NCBI RefSeq assembly: GCF_001439805.1 | Contig: NZ_JYLK01000003.1 | Location: forward strand, 124,001-188,000 | DNA length: 64,000 nucleotides | Direction: 5' to 3' | Source: Pseudomonas trivialis | GTDB lineage: Bacteria; Pseudomonadota; Gammaproteobacteria; Pseudomonadales; Pseudomonadaceae | Shown here: positions 37,419 through 46,572 of the stretch, piece by piece | Layout of the letters: each line of letters opens with the position of its first letter | Position numbering within the stretch: position 1 is the first letter of the stretch | Translations under genes and position numbers: made by a program | The notes under the pieces: model-generated | Database searches by the model: none | Seen by the model: the letters and a program-made list of their open reading frames with translations, nothing else | What the model was told of the DNA's origin: nothing

Positions 37419-37446
37419 TGTGGGAGCGGGCAAGCCCGCTCCCACA
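37419..37446. repeat. REP palindrome after kgtP
   Basis: A perfect inverted repeat TGTGGGAGCGGGC / GCCCGCTCCCACA with a two-base centre sits between kgtP and the flavin reductase gene. It is a single REP hairpin and could also stop transcription. Confidence 0.85.
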
Positions 37447-37488
37447 TTCGGTATTATGTTTTTTTCAAAACCGAGAGCAGAACAGGCC

Positions 37489-38121
37489 ATGTCTGACGAT
37501 ATCCATTTCTACGAACCCGCCAACGGCCACGGACTGCCCCATGATCCATTCAACGCGATTGTCGGCCCGCGCCCGATTGGCTGGATTTCGTCCCACGACA
37601 GTGAGGGTCGCCTGAATCTGGCGCCCTACAGTTTTTTCAACGCATTCAATTACATTCCACCGATCATTGGGTTTTCCAGTGTCGGGCGCAAAGACAGCCT
37701 GAACAACATCGAACAGACCGGCGAGTTTGTGTGGAACCTGGCCACCCGCCCGCTCGCTGAGCAGATGAACCAGAGTTGCGCGGCCGTCTCGCCACAAGTG
37801 GATGAATTCGAACTGTCCGGCCTGACGCCGGTGGCCTCGAAAATCGTCGGCGTGCCACGGGTGGGCGAGAGCCCGGTGTCATTCGAGTGCAAGGTGACGC
37901 AGATCATCCAATTGCAGCGCGCGGACCAGGAACGGGTGCCAAGCTGGCTGGTACTGGGCGAAGTGGTGGCGGTGCACATTGCCAAGTGGCTGCTCAAGGA
38001 CGGCATCTACGACACCGCCGCCGCCGAGCCGATCCTGCGTGGCGGCGGCCCGGCAGATTACTTCCAGCTGGGCCCGGAGGCGCTGTTCAAGATGTACCGC
38101 CCAGGTGCCTCCAGACCCTGA
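37489..38121 (+). CDS. Flavin reductase-like (DIM6/NTAB) family protein
   Basis: The product of 210 residues has the FMN-binding split-barrel pattern of the flavin reductase-like family: GPRPIGWISSHDSEGRLNLA, PYSFFNAFNYIPPIIGFSS and NIEQTGEFVWNLAT. These proteins bind FMN and may reduce it or act in aromatic oxygenase systems; no partner oxygenase adjoins. I chose the ATG at 37489 from the family start; the frame extends 23 codons further upstream. It is downstream of kgtP after a REP hairpin, so probably separately transcribed. Confidence 0.88.
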   Translation: MSDDIHFYEPANGHGLPHDPFNAIVGPRPIGWISSHDSEGRLNLAPYSFFNAFNYIPPIIGFSSVGRKDSLNNIEQTGEFVWNLATRPLAEQMNQSCAAVSPQVDEFELSGLTPVASKIVGVPRVGESPVSFECKVTQIIQLQRADQERVPSWLVLGEVVAVHIAKWLLKDGIYDTAAAEPILRGGGPADYFQLGPEALFKMYRPGASRP

Positions 38122-38138
38122 TTGCAATGCAGGCAAAT

Positions 38139-38168
38139 GAGGGAGGGAGCGTGCCCCCTCCCCACCTG
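38139..38168. repeat. Degenerate REP
   Basis: GAGGGAGGGAGCGTGCCCCC followed by TCCCCACC forms an imperfect hairpin of the same family, between two convergent genes. Confidence 0.6.
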
Positions 38169-38169
38169 T

Positions 38170-38415
38170 TCAGTTCCTGGCAGGTTGCCAGTGCAGCACG
38201 CCTTCTGCGTCGACATCGATCAACTGCTCAAGCTGCACAGCGGCCGCGTCATCAGCATCGGACGCCGTCTTGAACCGCTGCCCGTCAAGGATCTTGTGAA
38301 ACTGCGGTGCGCCCATGCCATCCAGTGCCTTGACGGCAACGGCGGCGCTGTAGCCTGCTTCACCCGGTACTACGGCGGAAACGGCTTCGTGATGGGCAAA
38401 TTGTTTGCGTGCCAT
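38170..38415 (-). CDS. Hypothetical protein (81 aa)
   Basis: ATG at 38415 with AGGA eight bases upstream opens an 81-residue frame beginning MARKQFAHHEAVSAVV. The product is soluble, with RFKTASDADDAAAVQLEQLI near the end. I recognise no domain. Codon use is like the surrounding genes and the ribosome binding site is good, so I accept it as a gene. Its function is unknown; similar short proteins occur in pseudomonads (from memory). Confidence 0.7.
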   Translation of the reverse strand: MARKQFAHHEAVSAVVPGEAGYSAAVAVKALDGMGAPQFHKILDGQRFKTASDADDAAAVQLEQLIDVDAEGVLHWQPARN

Positions 38416-38456
38416 GTTGCAGGTCCTGGCCAATTGAAAGTCGGCCATTCTAAACC

Positions 38457-38798
38457 CTAACCGGCCAGTTGCAGGTACTCGCCATAGGCGTTGACGGCTG
38501 AGGCATCGGTGAACGTCTGGAAGTCGATGCTGCGTACCACCCTATCGTTCAGCAGCTCGGTGAAGATGATCAGCGCCGGCGAATTGAAGTAGGCATTCAT
38601 CGCCTGCTCGCTGCTCCAGAAGCCCGAGACCAGCCATACATCCGGATCGGTGTGGGAATGCTGCAGCGAAAACTGCAGGCAACCCTGAGCCTGACGGCCC
38701 GGTTCGAGCAAACTGCTCAAGCGTGCACCGAGTTCAGTGCTGCACCCACTGCGGGCACGGATAAAGGCCATATGGCTCGCGGGAATGGGGGTGGACAT
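38457..38798 (-). CDS. Antibiotic biosynthesis monooxygenase-like protein
   Basis: The 113-residue protein has the ABM dimeric alpha+beta barrel pattern: MAFIRARSGCSTELGARLSS, CLQFSLQHSHTDPDVWLVSG and WSSEQAMNAYFNSPALIIFT. Members include quinone monooxygenases and stress proteins. ATG at 38798 has GGGAG eight bases upstream. It is transcribed away from the AraC regulator at 39125 with a 326-bp spacer holding an inverted duplication, so that regulator probably controls it. The substrate is unknown. Confidence 0.85.
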   Translation of the reverse strand: MSTPIPASHMAFIRARSGCSTELGARLSSLLEPGRQAQGCLQFSLQHSHTDPDVWLVSGFWSSEQAMNAYFNSPALIIFTELLNDRVVRSIDFQTFTDASAVNAYGEYLQLAG

Positions 38799-39124
38799 GT
38801 TCGACTCTCCCGTTGAGAAGTGGTGCTCGGCAAACACTGAGGATGGGTGTTGCCACAGGATCAACGATAAGGCCGCAACTGCGCGCGCGGTTAGTCGAAT
38901 CCTGCAGGCTTATTGCACAATCCTGCGAAAAGCGTAGGGAGGACGTTTACCGCCCACTGTTTATTCCATGCCACGCTCAGTATTTGCGGGTGATTTCCCA
39001 CCTGCCATTGCCTGATTCACGCCTGTTCGCAGGATCAGGCAAGGATTGTGCAGAATCGACGTAACACGTTTTGAAAGTCAGCCGCTAAGCTCAGTCCATC
39101 AAAGCAACACATAGAGGACGTTCC
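38799..39124. promoter_or_regulatory. Divergent promoter region with a 34-bp inverted duplication
   Basis: Two related sequences of about 34 bp lie in opposite orientation: 38894-38928 (starts GTCGAATCCTGCA, ends ACAATCCTGCGA) and the complement of 39027-39060 (starts GTCGATTCTGCACAATCC, ends GATCCTGCGA). Both contain TGCACAATCCT. Palindromic or paired half-sites of this size between divergent genes are typical operators, most likely for the AraC regulator. Confidence 0.6.
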
Positions 39125-40054
39125 ATGTCGTCGCCCGACCCCAAGCTTCTTCCCCTCGATGCCGAGATGGAAAAACAGCGCGCTGAACTCGCCGGCATCG
39201 TGCAACGCCATACCTGGGAAGAAGGCTCCTACGGTACGGCGATTACCTCGCTGTACCTGAACCGTCAAAACACGCCGCGCGAGTTCATGCCGGTACTGGT
39301 GGAACCTGCTCTGTGCATCCTCGCCAGCGGTAGCAAGGAAGTGCGCCTGGCCGATGAAATATTCGCCTACGACCCGCTCAACTACCTGGTGTTTTCAGTG
39401 GCGATGCCGGTGGCCGGAAGGGTCATCGATGCCACGCCGCAAGACCCCAACCTGTCGGTGCGTATCAATATCGACCCGGCGCAACTGACGGCTTTGATTG
39501 CAGAAGCGGGCCCGATGGGCGTGCCTTCGCGACCGACATCTCGCGGGATGTACGTGGATCGTATCGACCACTCGCTGCTCGATGCGGTGCTGCGCCTGGC
39601 GCGTCTGCTGGAGACTCCCAAGGATATCGCGATGCTCGCGCCGCTGATCAACCGCGAGATTCTCTATCGTCTGCTGCGTGGGCCGCAGGGTTATCGGCTG
39701 TATGAAATTGCTGTGGCCAACAGTCAGAGTCATCGCGTCAGCCAGGCAATCACCTGGCTGAACGGCAACTATGAGCAACCGCTGCGCATCGATGACCTGG
39801 CCAGGGAAGTGAACCTGAGCGTCTCGACCTTGCACCACCGCTTCAAGGCGATCACTGCCATGAGCCCGCTGCAGTATCAGAAGCAACTGCGCCTGCAGGA
39901 GGCGCGTCGGCTGATGATCGCCGAAGGGCTGGAAGCGTCGGCGGCCGGGTACCGGGTGGGGTATGAGAGCCCGTCGCAGTTCAGCCGGGAATACAGCCGG
40001 CTGTTTGGTGCGCCGCCCTTGAGAGACTTGGCCCGCCTGCGCCAAAGCATCTGA
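39125..40054 (+). CDS. AraC family transcriptional regulator
   Basis: This 309-residue protein has an N-terminal AraC-type ligand or oligomerisation domain (PF06719-like; EPALCILASGSKEVRLADE and LNYLVFSVAMPVAG) and a C-terminal double helix-turn-helix, RIDDLAREVNLSVSTLHHRF and AASAAGYRVGYESPSQFSRE-type second motif (ASAAGYRVGYESPSQFSREY). AGAGGA lies six bases before the ATG. It is divergent from the monooxygenase-like gene and likely regulates it through the inverted duplication between them. The inducer is unknown. Confidence 0.92.
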   Translation: MSSPDPKLLPLDAEMEKQRAELAGIVQRHTWEEGSYGTAITSLYLNRQNTPREFMPVLVEPALCILASGSKEVRLADEIFAYDPLNYLVFSVAMPVAGRVIDATPQDPNLSVRINIDPAQLTALIAEAGPMGVPSRPTSRGMYVDRIDHSLLDAVLRLARLLETPKDIAMLAPLINREILYRLLRGPQGYRLYEIAVANSQSHRVSQAITWLNGNYEQPLRIDDLAREVNLSVSTLHHRFKAITAMSPLQYQKQLRLQEARRLMIAEGLEASAAGYRVGYESPSQFSREYSRLFGAPPLRDLARLRQSI

Positions 40055-40062
40055 CCGAATGA

Positions 40063-40085
40063 AGAGCAAGCCCCCTCCCACAGTT
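40063..40085. repeat. Single REP core
   Basis: AGAGCAAGCCCCCTCCCACA lies between the convergent AraC and gtrS genes. No paired inverted copy is visible nearby. Confidence 0.75.
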
Positions 40086-40100
40086 GAAACATGTTGCTCT

Positions 40101-41570
40101 TCAGTCCAGCGTTCGGGGCAGCTGTAACGTGACCCGCAACCCACCCTCGCGCAGATTCTGCAAACTCACTTCCCCGCCGTGACTATGGGCGATGTTGCGC
40201 GCAATCCCCAGCCCCAACCCGTAGCCCTGCTGGTGCCCGGCCAGGCGGAAGTGCGGCTCGAACACCTGCTCCAGACGCTGTTCCGGCACGCCGGGGCCTT
40301 CGTCATCCACATGCAGGATGAACTGCGTGCCATCGTCCTCGATGTGCAAATGGGCGTTCTGCCCATACTTCAAGGCGTTGTCGATCAGGTTGCCGATGCA
40401 GCGCTTGAGCGCCAGCGGCTTGCCCGCATAGGCCGCCAGGGCATGTCCGTTGAGCGTTACGCGACCGTTGCCGTTGGGCGCCAGGTAAGGCTCCACCAGG
40501 CATTCGAGCACATGATTAAGGTCCACCGGCTGGATGTTTTCGTGGATATCGGTGTCTTTCACGCATTGCAGCGCCCCCTTCACCAGCAGTTCCAACTCGT
40601 CCAGGTCGCGGCCGAACTTGGCTTGCAGGTTCTCATCTTCGAGCAATTCCACGCGCAGGCGCAGGCGGGTGATCGGCGTGCGCAGGTCGTGGGAAATCGC
40701 GCTGAATAACTGGCAGCGTTCGGTCAGGTAGCGGCTGATGCGTTCGCGCATGGCGTTGAATGCACGCCCCACTTCCTCCACTTCACTGCCGCCGCCTTCG
40801 GCCACCGGCTCCACGTCGGCGCCCAGGGACATGTCCCGCGCCGCCCGTGCCAGGCGTTTGAGCGGGCGACTCTGCCAATGCACCAGCAAGCCGATGAACA
40901 GCAACAGCAGACCGCTGGTCAACACGATAAACCACACCTGCTGCGACGGCAGGCTCTGTTCTTCAAGGCTGGTGTAAGGCTCGGGCAGCAGCGAGGCGAT
41001 GTACAGCCATTCACCCGGGCCGAGCTGGATCTGCGTGACCAGCACCGGCGGGTTTACCGGCTCCAGGGTCAGCGCGTAATGCGCCCAGGAGCGCGGCAGC
41101 TCATCGAGCTTGAGACCGGCATTGAAGATGCGCAGGTCTTCGGCGCTGACGAACTCCACCGAGATCAGTACATCGCCGCCCAGGGTCTGGCGCAGCACCT
41201 CGTCGACCGCCTGCAACACCGCCTGCTTGCGCGGGGTCTGCGGCAGCACCGCCATGTCCAGCGGGCGATCATTGAGGGTTACGACAAACCGCGTGCCGCC
41301 CATGCTGCGCAATTGGTCCAGCACCAACGGACGATAGGCCACCGGCAGCGAGCGGAAATAGCTCACGCTGGCGGTCATCGAGTGCGCCAGGCTGCGCGCG
41401 CTGGTGACCAGGCCTTCAAGTTGAGTAGCGCGCAGTTGCGAAACCCAGATCACGCTCGACAGCGCCTGGGCAAACAGTACCACCAGCAAGGTCAACAGGA
41501 GCATGCGTCCCAACAGCGAGCGCGGGACGGGAAAGCCGCGTTGACGATCGGTGACCGGCTCAGTGAGCAT
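40101..41570 (-). CDS. gtrS: Sensor histidine kinase GtrS (glucose metabolism)
   Basis: The 489-residue kinase has a signal-anchor TM (about 25-45), a periplasmic sensor (about 46-215), a second TM (about 217-240), HAMP, the phosphoacceptor motif FSAISHDLRTPITRL and an ATPase domain with GNLIDNALKYG and GYGLGLGIARNI. GtrS responds to 2-ketogluconate and 6-phosphogluconate in P. aeruginosa and phosphorylates GltR. ATG at 41570 overlaps the gltR stop by a few bases; a TTG three codons upstream is an alternative. Operon order gltR-gtrS after edd-glk is diagnostic. The gene name follows from context and architecture. Confidence 0.9.
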   Translation of the reverse strand: MLTEPVTDRQRGFPVPRSLLGRMLLLTLLVVLFAQALSSVIWVSQLRATQLEGLVTSARSLAHSMTASVSYFRSLPVAYRPLVLDQLRSMGGTRFVVTLNDRPLDMAVLPQTPRKQAVLQAVDEVLRQTLGGDVLISVEFVSAEDLRIFNAGLKLDELPRSWAHYALTLEPVNPPVLVTQIQLGPGEWLYIASLLPEPYTSLEEQSLPSQQVWFIVLTSGLLLLFIGLLVHWQSRPLKRLARAARDMSLGADVEPVAEGGGSEVEEVGRAFNAMRERISRYLTERCQLFSAISHDLRTPITRLRLRVELLEDENLQAKFGRDLDELELLVKGALQCVKDTDIHENIQPVDLNHVLECLVEPYLAPNGNGRVTLNGHALAAYAGKPLALKRCIGNLIDNALKYGQNAHLHIEDDGTQFILHVDDEGPGVPEQRLEQVFEPHFRLAGHQQGYGLGLGIARNIAHSHGGEVSLQNLREGGLRVTLQLPRTLD

Positions 41571-42294
41571 TGCCGGCAACCACGTTGGCTGCCAGTTGGT
41601 AACCGCTGCCGCGCACGGTGCGGATCAGCCTCGGCGGTTTTTCGGTGTCGCGCAGGCGCTGGCGCAGGCGGCTGACGGCCATGTCGACGATCCGGTCCAG
41701 GGGCATCAGGTCGCGGCCACGGGTGGCGTTGCCGATGGTGTCGCGATCGAGGATCTGTTGCGGGTGATCCAGAAACAACTTGAGCAGGGCAAAATCGGCG
41801 CCGGACAAAATCACCTCTTCACCGTCCACGTGAAACAGCCGGTGGCTGATCATGTCCAGACGCCATTCATCGAACACCAGCACATCCGCCGTGCCGCTGC
41901 GCTCCTGGCCGAACTGGCAGCGCCGCAACAGCGCCTTGATCCGCGCCTGCAGCTCGCGTGGGCTGAAGGGCTTGCCGATATAGTCATCGGCGCCCAGTTC
42001 CAGGCCGATCACGCGGTCGGCTTCGTCGGAACTGGCGGTAAGCATGATGATCGGCACCTGCGCCTGACGCGGATGCTGGCGAATCCAGCGGCACAGGCTG
42101 AAGCCGTCTTCGTCCGGCAGCATTACATCGAGAATGACCAGGTCGCACGGCGCCTCGTTCATCGCCTGGCGGAACCCCGCGCCGTCGGGCACGCCACGCA
42201 CCTGGAAGCCGGCGCGACTGAGGTAGGTTTGCAGCAATTCGCGGATTTCCTGGTCGTCGTCGACAAGGAGAATGGATTTACTGATTACGCTCAC
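41560..42294 (-). CDS. gltR: OmpR-type response regulator GltR
   Basis: The 244-residue regulator has a receiver domain (ILLVDDDQEIRELL, LVILDVMLPDEDG with the phosphoacceptor aspartate, and IGKPFSPRELQARI) and an OmpR/PhoB winged-helix C-terminus (LIRTVRGSGYQLA). In pseudomonads GltR, paired with GtrS, controls edd, glk, gap and glucose transport. It starts with GTG at 42294, with a very strong AGGAGG six bases upstream. It lies downstream of glk with about 65 bp between, on the same strand. Confidence 0.92.
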   Translation of the reverse strand: MSVISKSILLVDDDQEIRELLQTYLSRAGFQVRGVPDGAGFRQAMNEAPCDLVILDVMLPDEDGFSLCRWIRQHPRQAQVPIIMLTASSDEADRVIGLELGADDYIGKPFSPRELQARIKALLRRCQFGQERSGTADVLVFDEWRLDMISHRLFHVDGEEVILSGADFALLKLFLDHPQQILDRDTIGNATRGRDLMPLDRIVDMAVSRLRQRLRDTEKPPRLIRTVRGSGYQLAANVVAGNAH

Positions 42295-42358
42295 GGGGGG
42301 CCTCCTGGGGTGGTGGGGACAAGCTTAAAGCATCTGGCGCCCTTTAGGCCGTCAGCCC

Positions 42359-43315
42359 CTACGCAAAAGCCTGTTCAAGCGCGACGCCCGCCCCCGTCAA
42401 GCCGGAATACGGCGCCGTCACCAACCACACAGGAATGCCTTTGAAGTAGTCGCTCATGCAGCCCTTGTCGCTGAAACTCTTGGCAAAACCACTGTTGATG
42501 AAGAAGTCTGCAAATCTGGGAATCACCCCGCCCACAATGTACACACCACCGCGTCCACCGGTGGTGAGCACGTTGTTGCCGGCGACCCGGCCCAGCCAGA
42601 TGCTGAACTGATCCAACACCTCCATCGCCACCGGGTCGCCAGCCAGACCGGCCGCCGTGATGGCTTCAGGCGTGTCCAGCATCGGTACGTGCCCATCCAC
42701 CGCGCAGATCGCCCGGTACAGACGCGGCAGACCGCCACCGCTCAATGCGGTTTCGGCGCTGACGTGGCCGATCTCGTTGTGAATGTGCTGCCACAGCTGG
42801 GTTTCACGCAGGCTGCTCAAAGGCAGGTCGACGTGGCCACCCTCCCCGGGCAATGCGGCAAACCGGCCCGCGCCGAGGTCCAGCAACGTACCCACGCCCA
42901 GCCCCGTGCCGGGCCCGATCACCACGGCAGGGCGCAACGGCTCCGGCGTGCCTTCGCAGACCACGCGAAATTCATCCGGCTGCAGGCGGGTCATGCCCAG
43001 GGCCATGGCCGAAAAATCATTCACCAGCAGCAGCTCATCCACTTGCAACGCCTGGCAGAACGCCGCCTTGCTCAGGCGCCAGTGGTTGTTGGTGAACCTG
43101 AATTCATCACCGCTCACCGGCCCGGCTACCGACAGGCACACCGCGCCGATGTCCCCGATTTCCAGGCCTTCTTCTTTGAGGTAAACCTTGATCGCCTCTT
43201 CCGGGCTCTGGTGATCCGCCGTGGCGTGCACCCGGATCGAATGCAGCGCCTGATCGCGCCACAACGCAAAACGGGCGTTGGTGCCCCCGATATCACCGAC
43301 CAGCGCTAACTTCAC
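42359..43315 (-). CDS. glk: Glucokinase
   Basis: Glucokinase phosphorylates glucose to glucose-6-phosphate, feeding the Entner-Doudoroff route. The 318-residue protein has the nucleotide-binding [12 protein letters not shown] motif (residues 7-18), the glucose-binding [13 protein letters not shown] region and [12 protein letters not shown], matching E. coli Glk type. The start is GTG at 43315, overlapping the edd stop (GTGA), so it is translationally coupled to edd. No truncation is seen. Confidence 0.96.
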   Translation of the reverse strand: MKLALVGDIGGTNARFALWRDQALHSIRVHATADHQSPEEAIKVYLKEEGLEIGDIGAVCLSVAGPVSGDEFRFTNNHWRLSKAAFCQALQVDELLLVNDFSAMALGMTRLQPDEFRVVCEGTPEPLRPAVVIGPGTGLGVGTLLDLGAGRFAALPGEGGHVDLPLSSLRETQLWQHIHNEIGHVSAETALSGGGLPRLYRAICAVDGHVPMLDTPEAITAAGLAGDPVAMEVLDQFSIWLGRVAGNNVLTTGGRGGVYIVGGVIPRFADFFINSGFAKSFSDKGCMSDYFKGIPVWLVTAPYSGLTGAGVALEQAFA

Positions 43316-45138
43316 TTAAGCGTCTCCAAGGCAGAGGTAAAGGCGCTGGCGCCCTGCTCTGCGGAGCTTGCGGCCAAGCGCATGAATGCAAACAGCTCGC
43401 GGCCGGCCCCCACGTTATTGCCCAACAGGCCCGTGGCGGGTGTGCGTGCTGCAAATTCTTCGGCGTCCACCTTAAGCTCCAGGGTGCCGGTAACGCCATC
43501 CACGCGAATGATATCGCCATCGCGCACGCGCGCCAGCGGCCCGCCGCTCTGGGCTTCCGGGTTCACATGGATCGCGGCAGGGATCTTACCCGACGCGCCG
43601 GACATGCGCCCATCGGTAACCAGCGCCACTTTGAAACCCCGGTCCTGCAATACGCCGAGAAACGGCGTCATCTTGTGCAGCTCGGGCATGCCGTTGGAGC
43701 GCGGGCCCTGGAAGCGCATCACGGCGACGAAGTCTTTTTCCAGTTGACCGGCCTTGAAGGCATCGGCCAGGTCCTGCTGGTCCTGGAACACCACGGCCGG
43801 TGCTTCGACCACCTGGTGCTCCGGCGCCACGGCGGACACTTTCATCACGCCACGGCCAAGGTTGCCTTCCATCACGCGCAAGCCGCCTTCGGGCGAGAAC
43901 GCGCGGGCCACGGGGCGCAGGATGGTTTCGTCGAGGCTTTCGATGGGCCCGTCGCGCCAGATCAGCTCGCCGTCGACCAGGAACGGCTCCTGGGTGTAAC
44001 GGCTCAGCCCCTTGCCGGCCACGGTGTTGACATCTTCGTGAAGCAGGCCGGCTTCGAGCAGTTCGCGGATCAGGAACGACATGCCGCCCGCCGCCTGGAA
44101 ATGGTTGATGTCGGCCTTGCCGTTGGGATAGACGTGGGACAGGGTCGGCACCACCTCGGAGAGGTCGGCCATGTCCTGCCAGGTGAGGATGATGCCCGCC
44201 GACATGGCGATGGCCGGCATGTGCAGGGTGTGGTTGGTGGAACCGCCGGTGGCGTTGAGGGCGACAATGGAATTGACGATGGATTTTTCGTCGACGATCT
44301 CGCCGATCGGCGTGAAGTTACCGTTGGCCTTGGTCAGGCGGGTGACCTGGTGCGCCGCCTCGCGGGTCAGCGCGTCACGCAGTGGCGTGTACGGATTGAC
44401 GAACGAGGCGCCCGGCAGGTGCAGGCCCATCACTTCCATCAGCAACTGATTGGTGTTGGCAGTGCCGTAGAAGGTGCAGGTGCCGGGGCTGTGGTAGGAC
44501 TTCATCTCCGATTCCAGCAGCTCTTCGCGGCTGGCTTTGCCTTCGGCGTAGCGCTGGCGCACATCGGCTTTCTGCTTGTTGGAGATGCCCGACGGCATCG
44601 GACCGCCCGGGACGAAGACCATCGGCAAGTGGCCGTAGCGCAACGCGCCCATCATCAGGCCCGGCACGATCTTGTCGCAGATACCCAGCATCAGCGCAGC
44701 GTCGAACATGTTGTGGGACAGCGCGACCGCCGTGGACATCGCGATCACTTCGCGGCTGAGCAGGCTCAGCTCCATGCCGGGCTCGCCCTGGGTGACGCCA
44801 TCGCACATCGCCGGGGTGCCGCCGGCGAACTGGCCGACCGAGCCGACTTCGCGCAGGGCTGTCTTGATCTGTTCAGGGAAGTGCTCGTAGGGCTGATGCG
44901 CCGAGAGCATGTCGTTATATGAAGAAACAATTGCCACGTTGGCGGCATTCATCATGCGCAGACTATTTTTATCTTCAGTGCCGCAACCGGCCACGCCGTG
45001 GGCGAAGTTGGCGCATTGCAGCTTGCCGCGCATCGGACCGTCGCTGGCTGCGCCGCGAATGAGCGCAAGGTAGGCTTCACGGGTGGCGCGGCTGCGGGCG
45101 ATAAGCCGTTCAGTGACCTCAAGGACGCGGGGATGCAT
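43312..45138 (-). CDS. edd: 6-phosphogluconate dehydratase
   Basis: Edd dehydrates 6-phosphogluconate to KDPG, the signature step of the Entner-Doudoroff pathway. The 608-residue protein is of the ILVD/EDD iron-sulfur family: [21 protein letters not shown] and [11 protein letters not shown] carry Fe-S cysteines, [14 protein letters not shown] a third, and the C-terminus has [19 protein letters not shown] lies eight bases before the ATG. It heads an operon with glk, gltR and gtrS and faces gap across two HexR-type operators. Confidence 0.97.
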   Translation of the reverse strand: MHPRVLEVTERLIARSRATREAYLALIRGAASDGPMRGKLQCANFAHGVAGCGTEDKNSLRMMNAANVAIVSSYNDMLSAHQPYEHFPEQIKTALREVGSVGQFAGGTPAMCDGVTQGEPGMELSLLSREVIAMSTAVALSHNMFDAALMLGICDKIVPGLMMGALRYGHLPMVFVPGGPMPSGISNKQKADVRQRYAEGKASREELLESEMKSYHSPGTCTFYGTANTNQLLMEVMGLHLPGASFVNPYTPLRDALTREAAHQVTRLTKANGNFTPIGEIVDEKSIVNSIVALNATGGSTNHTLHMPAIAMSAGIILTWQDMADLSEVVPTLSHVYPNGKADINHFQAAGGMSFLIRELLEAGLLHEDVNTVAGKGLSRYTQEPFLVDGELIWRDGPIESLDETILRPVARAFSPEGGLRVMEGNLGRGVMKVSAVAPEHQVVEAPAVVFQDQQDLADAFKAGQLEKDFVAVMRFQGPRSNGMPELHKMTPFLGVLQDRGFKVALVTDGRMSGASGKIPAAIHVNPEAQSGGPLARVRDGDIIRVDGVTGTLELKVDAEEFAARTPATGLLGNNVGAGRELFAFMRLAASSAEQGASAFTSALETLK

Positions 45139-45257
45139 GTGTAGAACTCCAGGCTAACGGATGTGGCGACCTGAGTGTCTATGCTGATCAAACGCCCGCG
45201 CGCATGGGATGGCAGGGTGTCGTTTGGATCATCGGACCAGTTGATTCAGGTCACTCG

Positions 45258-45272
45258 TTGTAGATTGAACAA
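45258..45272. promoter_or_regulatory. HexR operator (edd side)
   Basis: TTGTAGATTGAACAA matches the HexR consensus TTGT-N7-ACAA exactly. It lies about 120 bp upstream of edd and 87 bp upstream of gap. HexR represses both genes until KDPG binds it; hexR itself is outside the window. Confidence 0.82.
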
Positions 45273-45319
45273 AATATTGCCACTAAAAAGGCTTGTTTTC
45301 TATTTTTATGCGAATAATC

Positions 45320-45334
45320 TTGTAATTCTTACAA
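45320..45334. promoter_or_regulatory. HexR operator (gap side)
   Basis: TTGTAATTCTTACAA is a second exact TTGT-N7-ACAA palindrome, 25 bp before the gap start codon. Its centre is 62 bp (about six helical turns) from the other operator. Confidence 0.87.
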
Positions 45335-45358
45335 CAAATCGACGACAGGCACTTTCCA

Positions 45359-46360
45359 ATGACTCTTCGTATCGCAATCAATGGTTTTGGTCGTATCGGC
45401 CGTAATGTCCTGCGCGCACTGTATACCCAAGGCTACCGCCAGGATTTGCAGATCGTCGCCATCAACGATCTGGGCGACAGTTCGATCAACGCCCACCTGC
45501 TCAAATTCGACACCGTACACGGCACTTTCGACGCAGAGGTCGCCCACGATCAGGAAAGCCTGACCGTCAATGGTGACCGGATTGCCGTCAGCGCCATTCG
45601 CAACCCGGCCGACCTGCCATGGGCCGCGCACAAGATCGACGTCGTATTCGAGTGCACCGGTCTGTTCACCGAGCGTGACAAGGCTGCCGCCCATATTACC
45701 GCCGGCGCGCGCAAGGTGATCATCTCGGCGCCGGCCAAGGGCGCGGACGCCACCGTGGTTTACGGGGTGAACCATGACATTTTGCGTCAATCCCACCAGA
45801 TCATTTCCAACGCCTCATGCACCACCAACTGCCTGGCGCCCGTGGCCCAGGTGCTGCACCGCGAGCTGGGCATCGAAAGCGGCCTGATGACCACGATTCA
45901 CGCCTACACCAACGACCAGAACCTCACCGACGTCTACCACACCGACCCATACCGCGCGCGTTCGGCCACGCAGAACATGATCCCGAGCAAGACCGGCGCG
46001 GCCGAAGCGGTAGGCCTGGTGCTGCCGGAACTGGCCGGCAAGCTGACCGGCATGGCGGTGCGAGTGCCGGTGATCAACGTGTCGCTGGTCGACCTCACCG
46101 TGCAACTGAAGAAAGAAGCCACGGCCGACGAGGTCAACGCGCTGCTCAAGGAAGCCAGTCAGCACTCGAAGATCCTCGGCTACAACACCCTGCCGCTGGT
46201 TTCCAGTGACTTCAACCATAATCCGCTGTCGTCGATCTTCGACGCCAACCACACCAAGGCCAGCGGCAAGCTGCTCAAAGTGCTGGCCTGGTACGACAAC
46301 GAGTGGGGTTTCTCCAACCGCATGCTGGATAACTGCCTGGCGCTGTGCAACGCCGAATAA
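45359..46360 (+). CDS. gap: Glyceraldehyde-3-phosphate dehydrogenase
   Basis: The 333-residue enzyme oxidises glyceraldehyde-3-phosphate with NAD. It opens with the Rossmann motif [10 protein letters not shown], contains the catalytic cysteine in [12 protein letters not shown] and ends with [13 protein letters not shown]. It is the edd-linked copy expected in the ED pathway of pseudomonads. The ATG at 45359 follows the second HexR operator by 24 bp; only AGG serves as ribosome binding site. Divergent from edd, so both are co-repressed by HexR. Confidence 0.96.
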   Translation: MTLRIAINGFGRIGRNVLRALYTQGYRQDLQIVAINDLGDSSINAHLLKFDTVHGTFDAEVAHDQESLTVNGDRIAVSAIRNPADLPWAAHKIDVVFECTGLFTERDKAAAHITAGARKVIISAPAKGADATVVYGVNHDILRQSHQIISNASCTTNCLAPVAQVLHRELGIESGLMTTIHAYTNDQNLTDVYHTDPYRARSATQNMIPSKTGAAEAVGLVLPELAGKLTGMAVRVPVINVSLVDLTVQLKKEATADEVNALLKEASQHSKILGYNTLPLVSSDFNHNPLSSIFDANHTKASGKLLKVLAWYDNEWGFSNRMLDNCLALCNAE

Positions 46361-46378
46361 GCAGCCAACTCAGGTCTC

Positions 46379-46466
46379 CGTGGGAGCTGGCTTGCCTGCG
46401 ATAGCATCACCTCGGTCCAACTGAAATACCGAGGTGCCTGCATCGCGGGCAAGCCCGGCTCCCACA
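46379..46466. repeat. REPIN between gap and the sigma factor
   Basis: CGTGGGAGCTGGCTTGCCTG (46379-) and GCGGGCAAGCCCGGCTCCCA (46445-) face each other, and their outer parts pair through CACCTCGG / CCGAGGTG. The two halves form a long near-cruciform structure. Confidence 0.92.
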
Positions 46467-46528
46467 AAAGCCACCTCCCACATTTGATCGGTATCGGCTC
46501 ACAGCAATAGCCACTTGCCATTTCGCTT

Positions 46529-46547
46529 GATGATAAGCATTATCATT
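46529..46547 (+). promoter_or_regulatory. Fur box upstream of the ECF sigma factor
   Basis: GATGATAAGCATTATCATTT is a strong match to the Fur consensus (GATAATGATAATCATTATC), about 30 bp upstream of the sigma-factor start. Repression under iron-replete conditions is expected. Confidence 0.85.
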
Positions 46548-46572
46548 TGCTTGCAATCGGCCTGGTATCCCT

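Noticed and set aside
36015..37490. 491-codon ORF opposite kgtP
   Set aside because: Antisense shadow; composition dominated by His, Gln and Arg.
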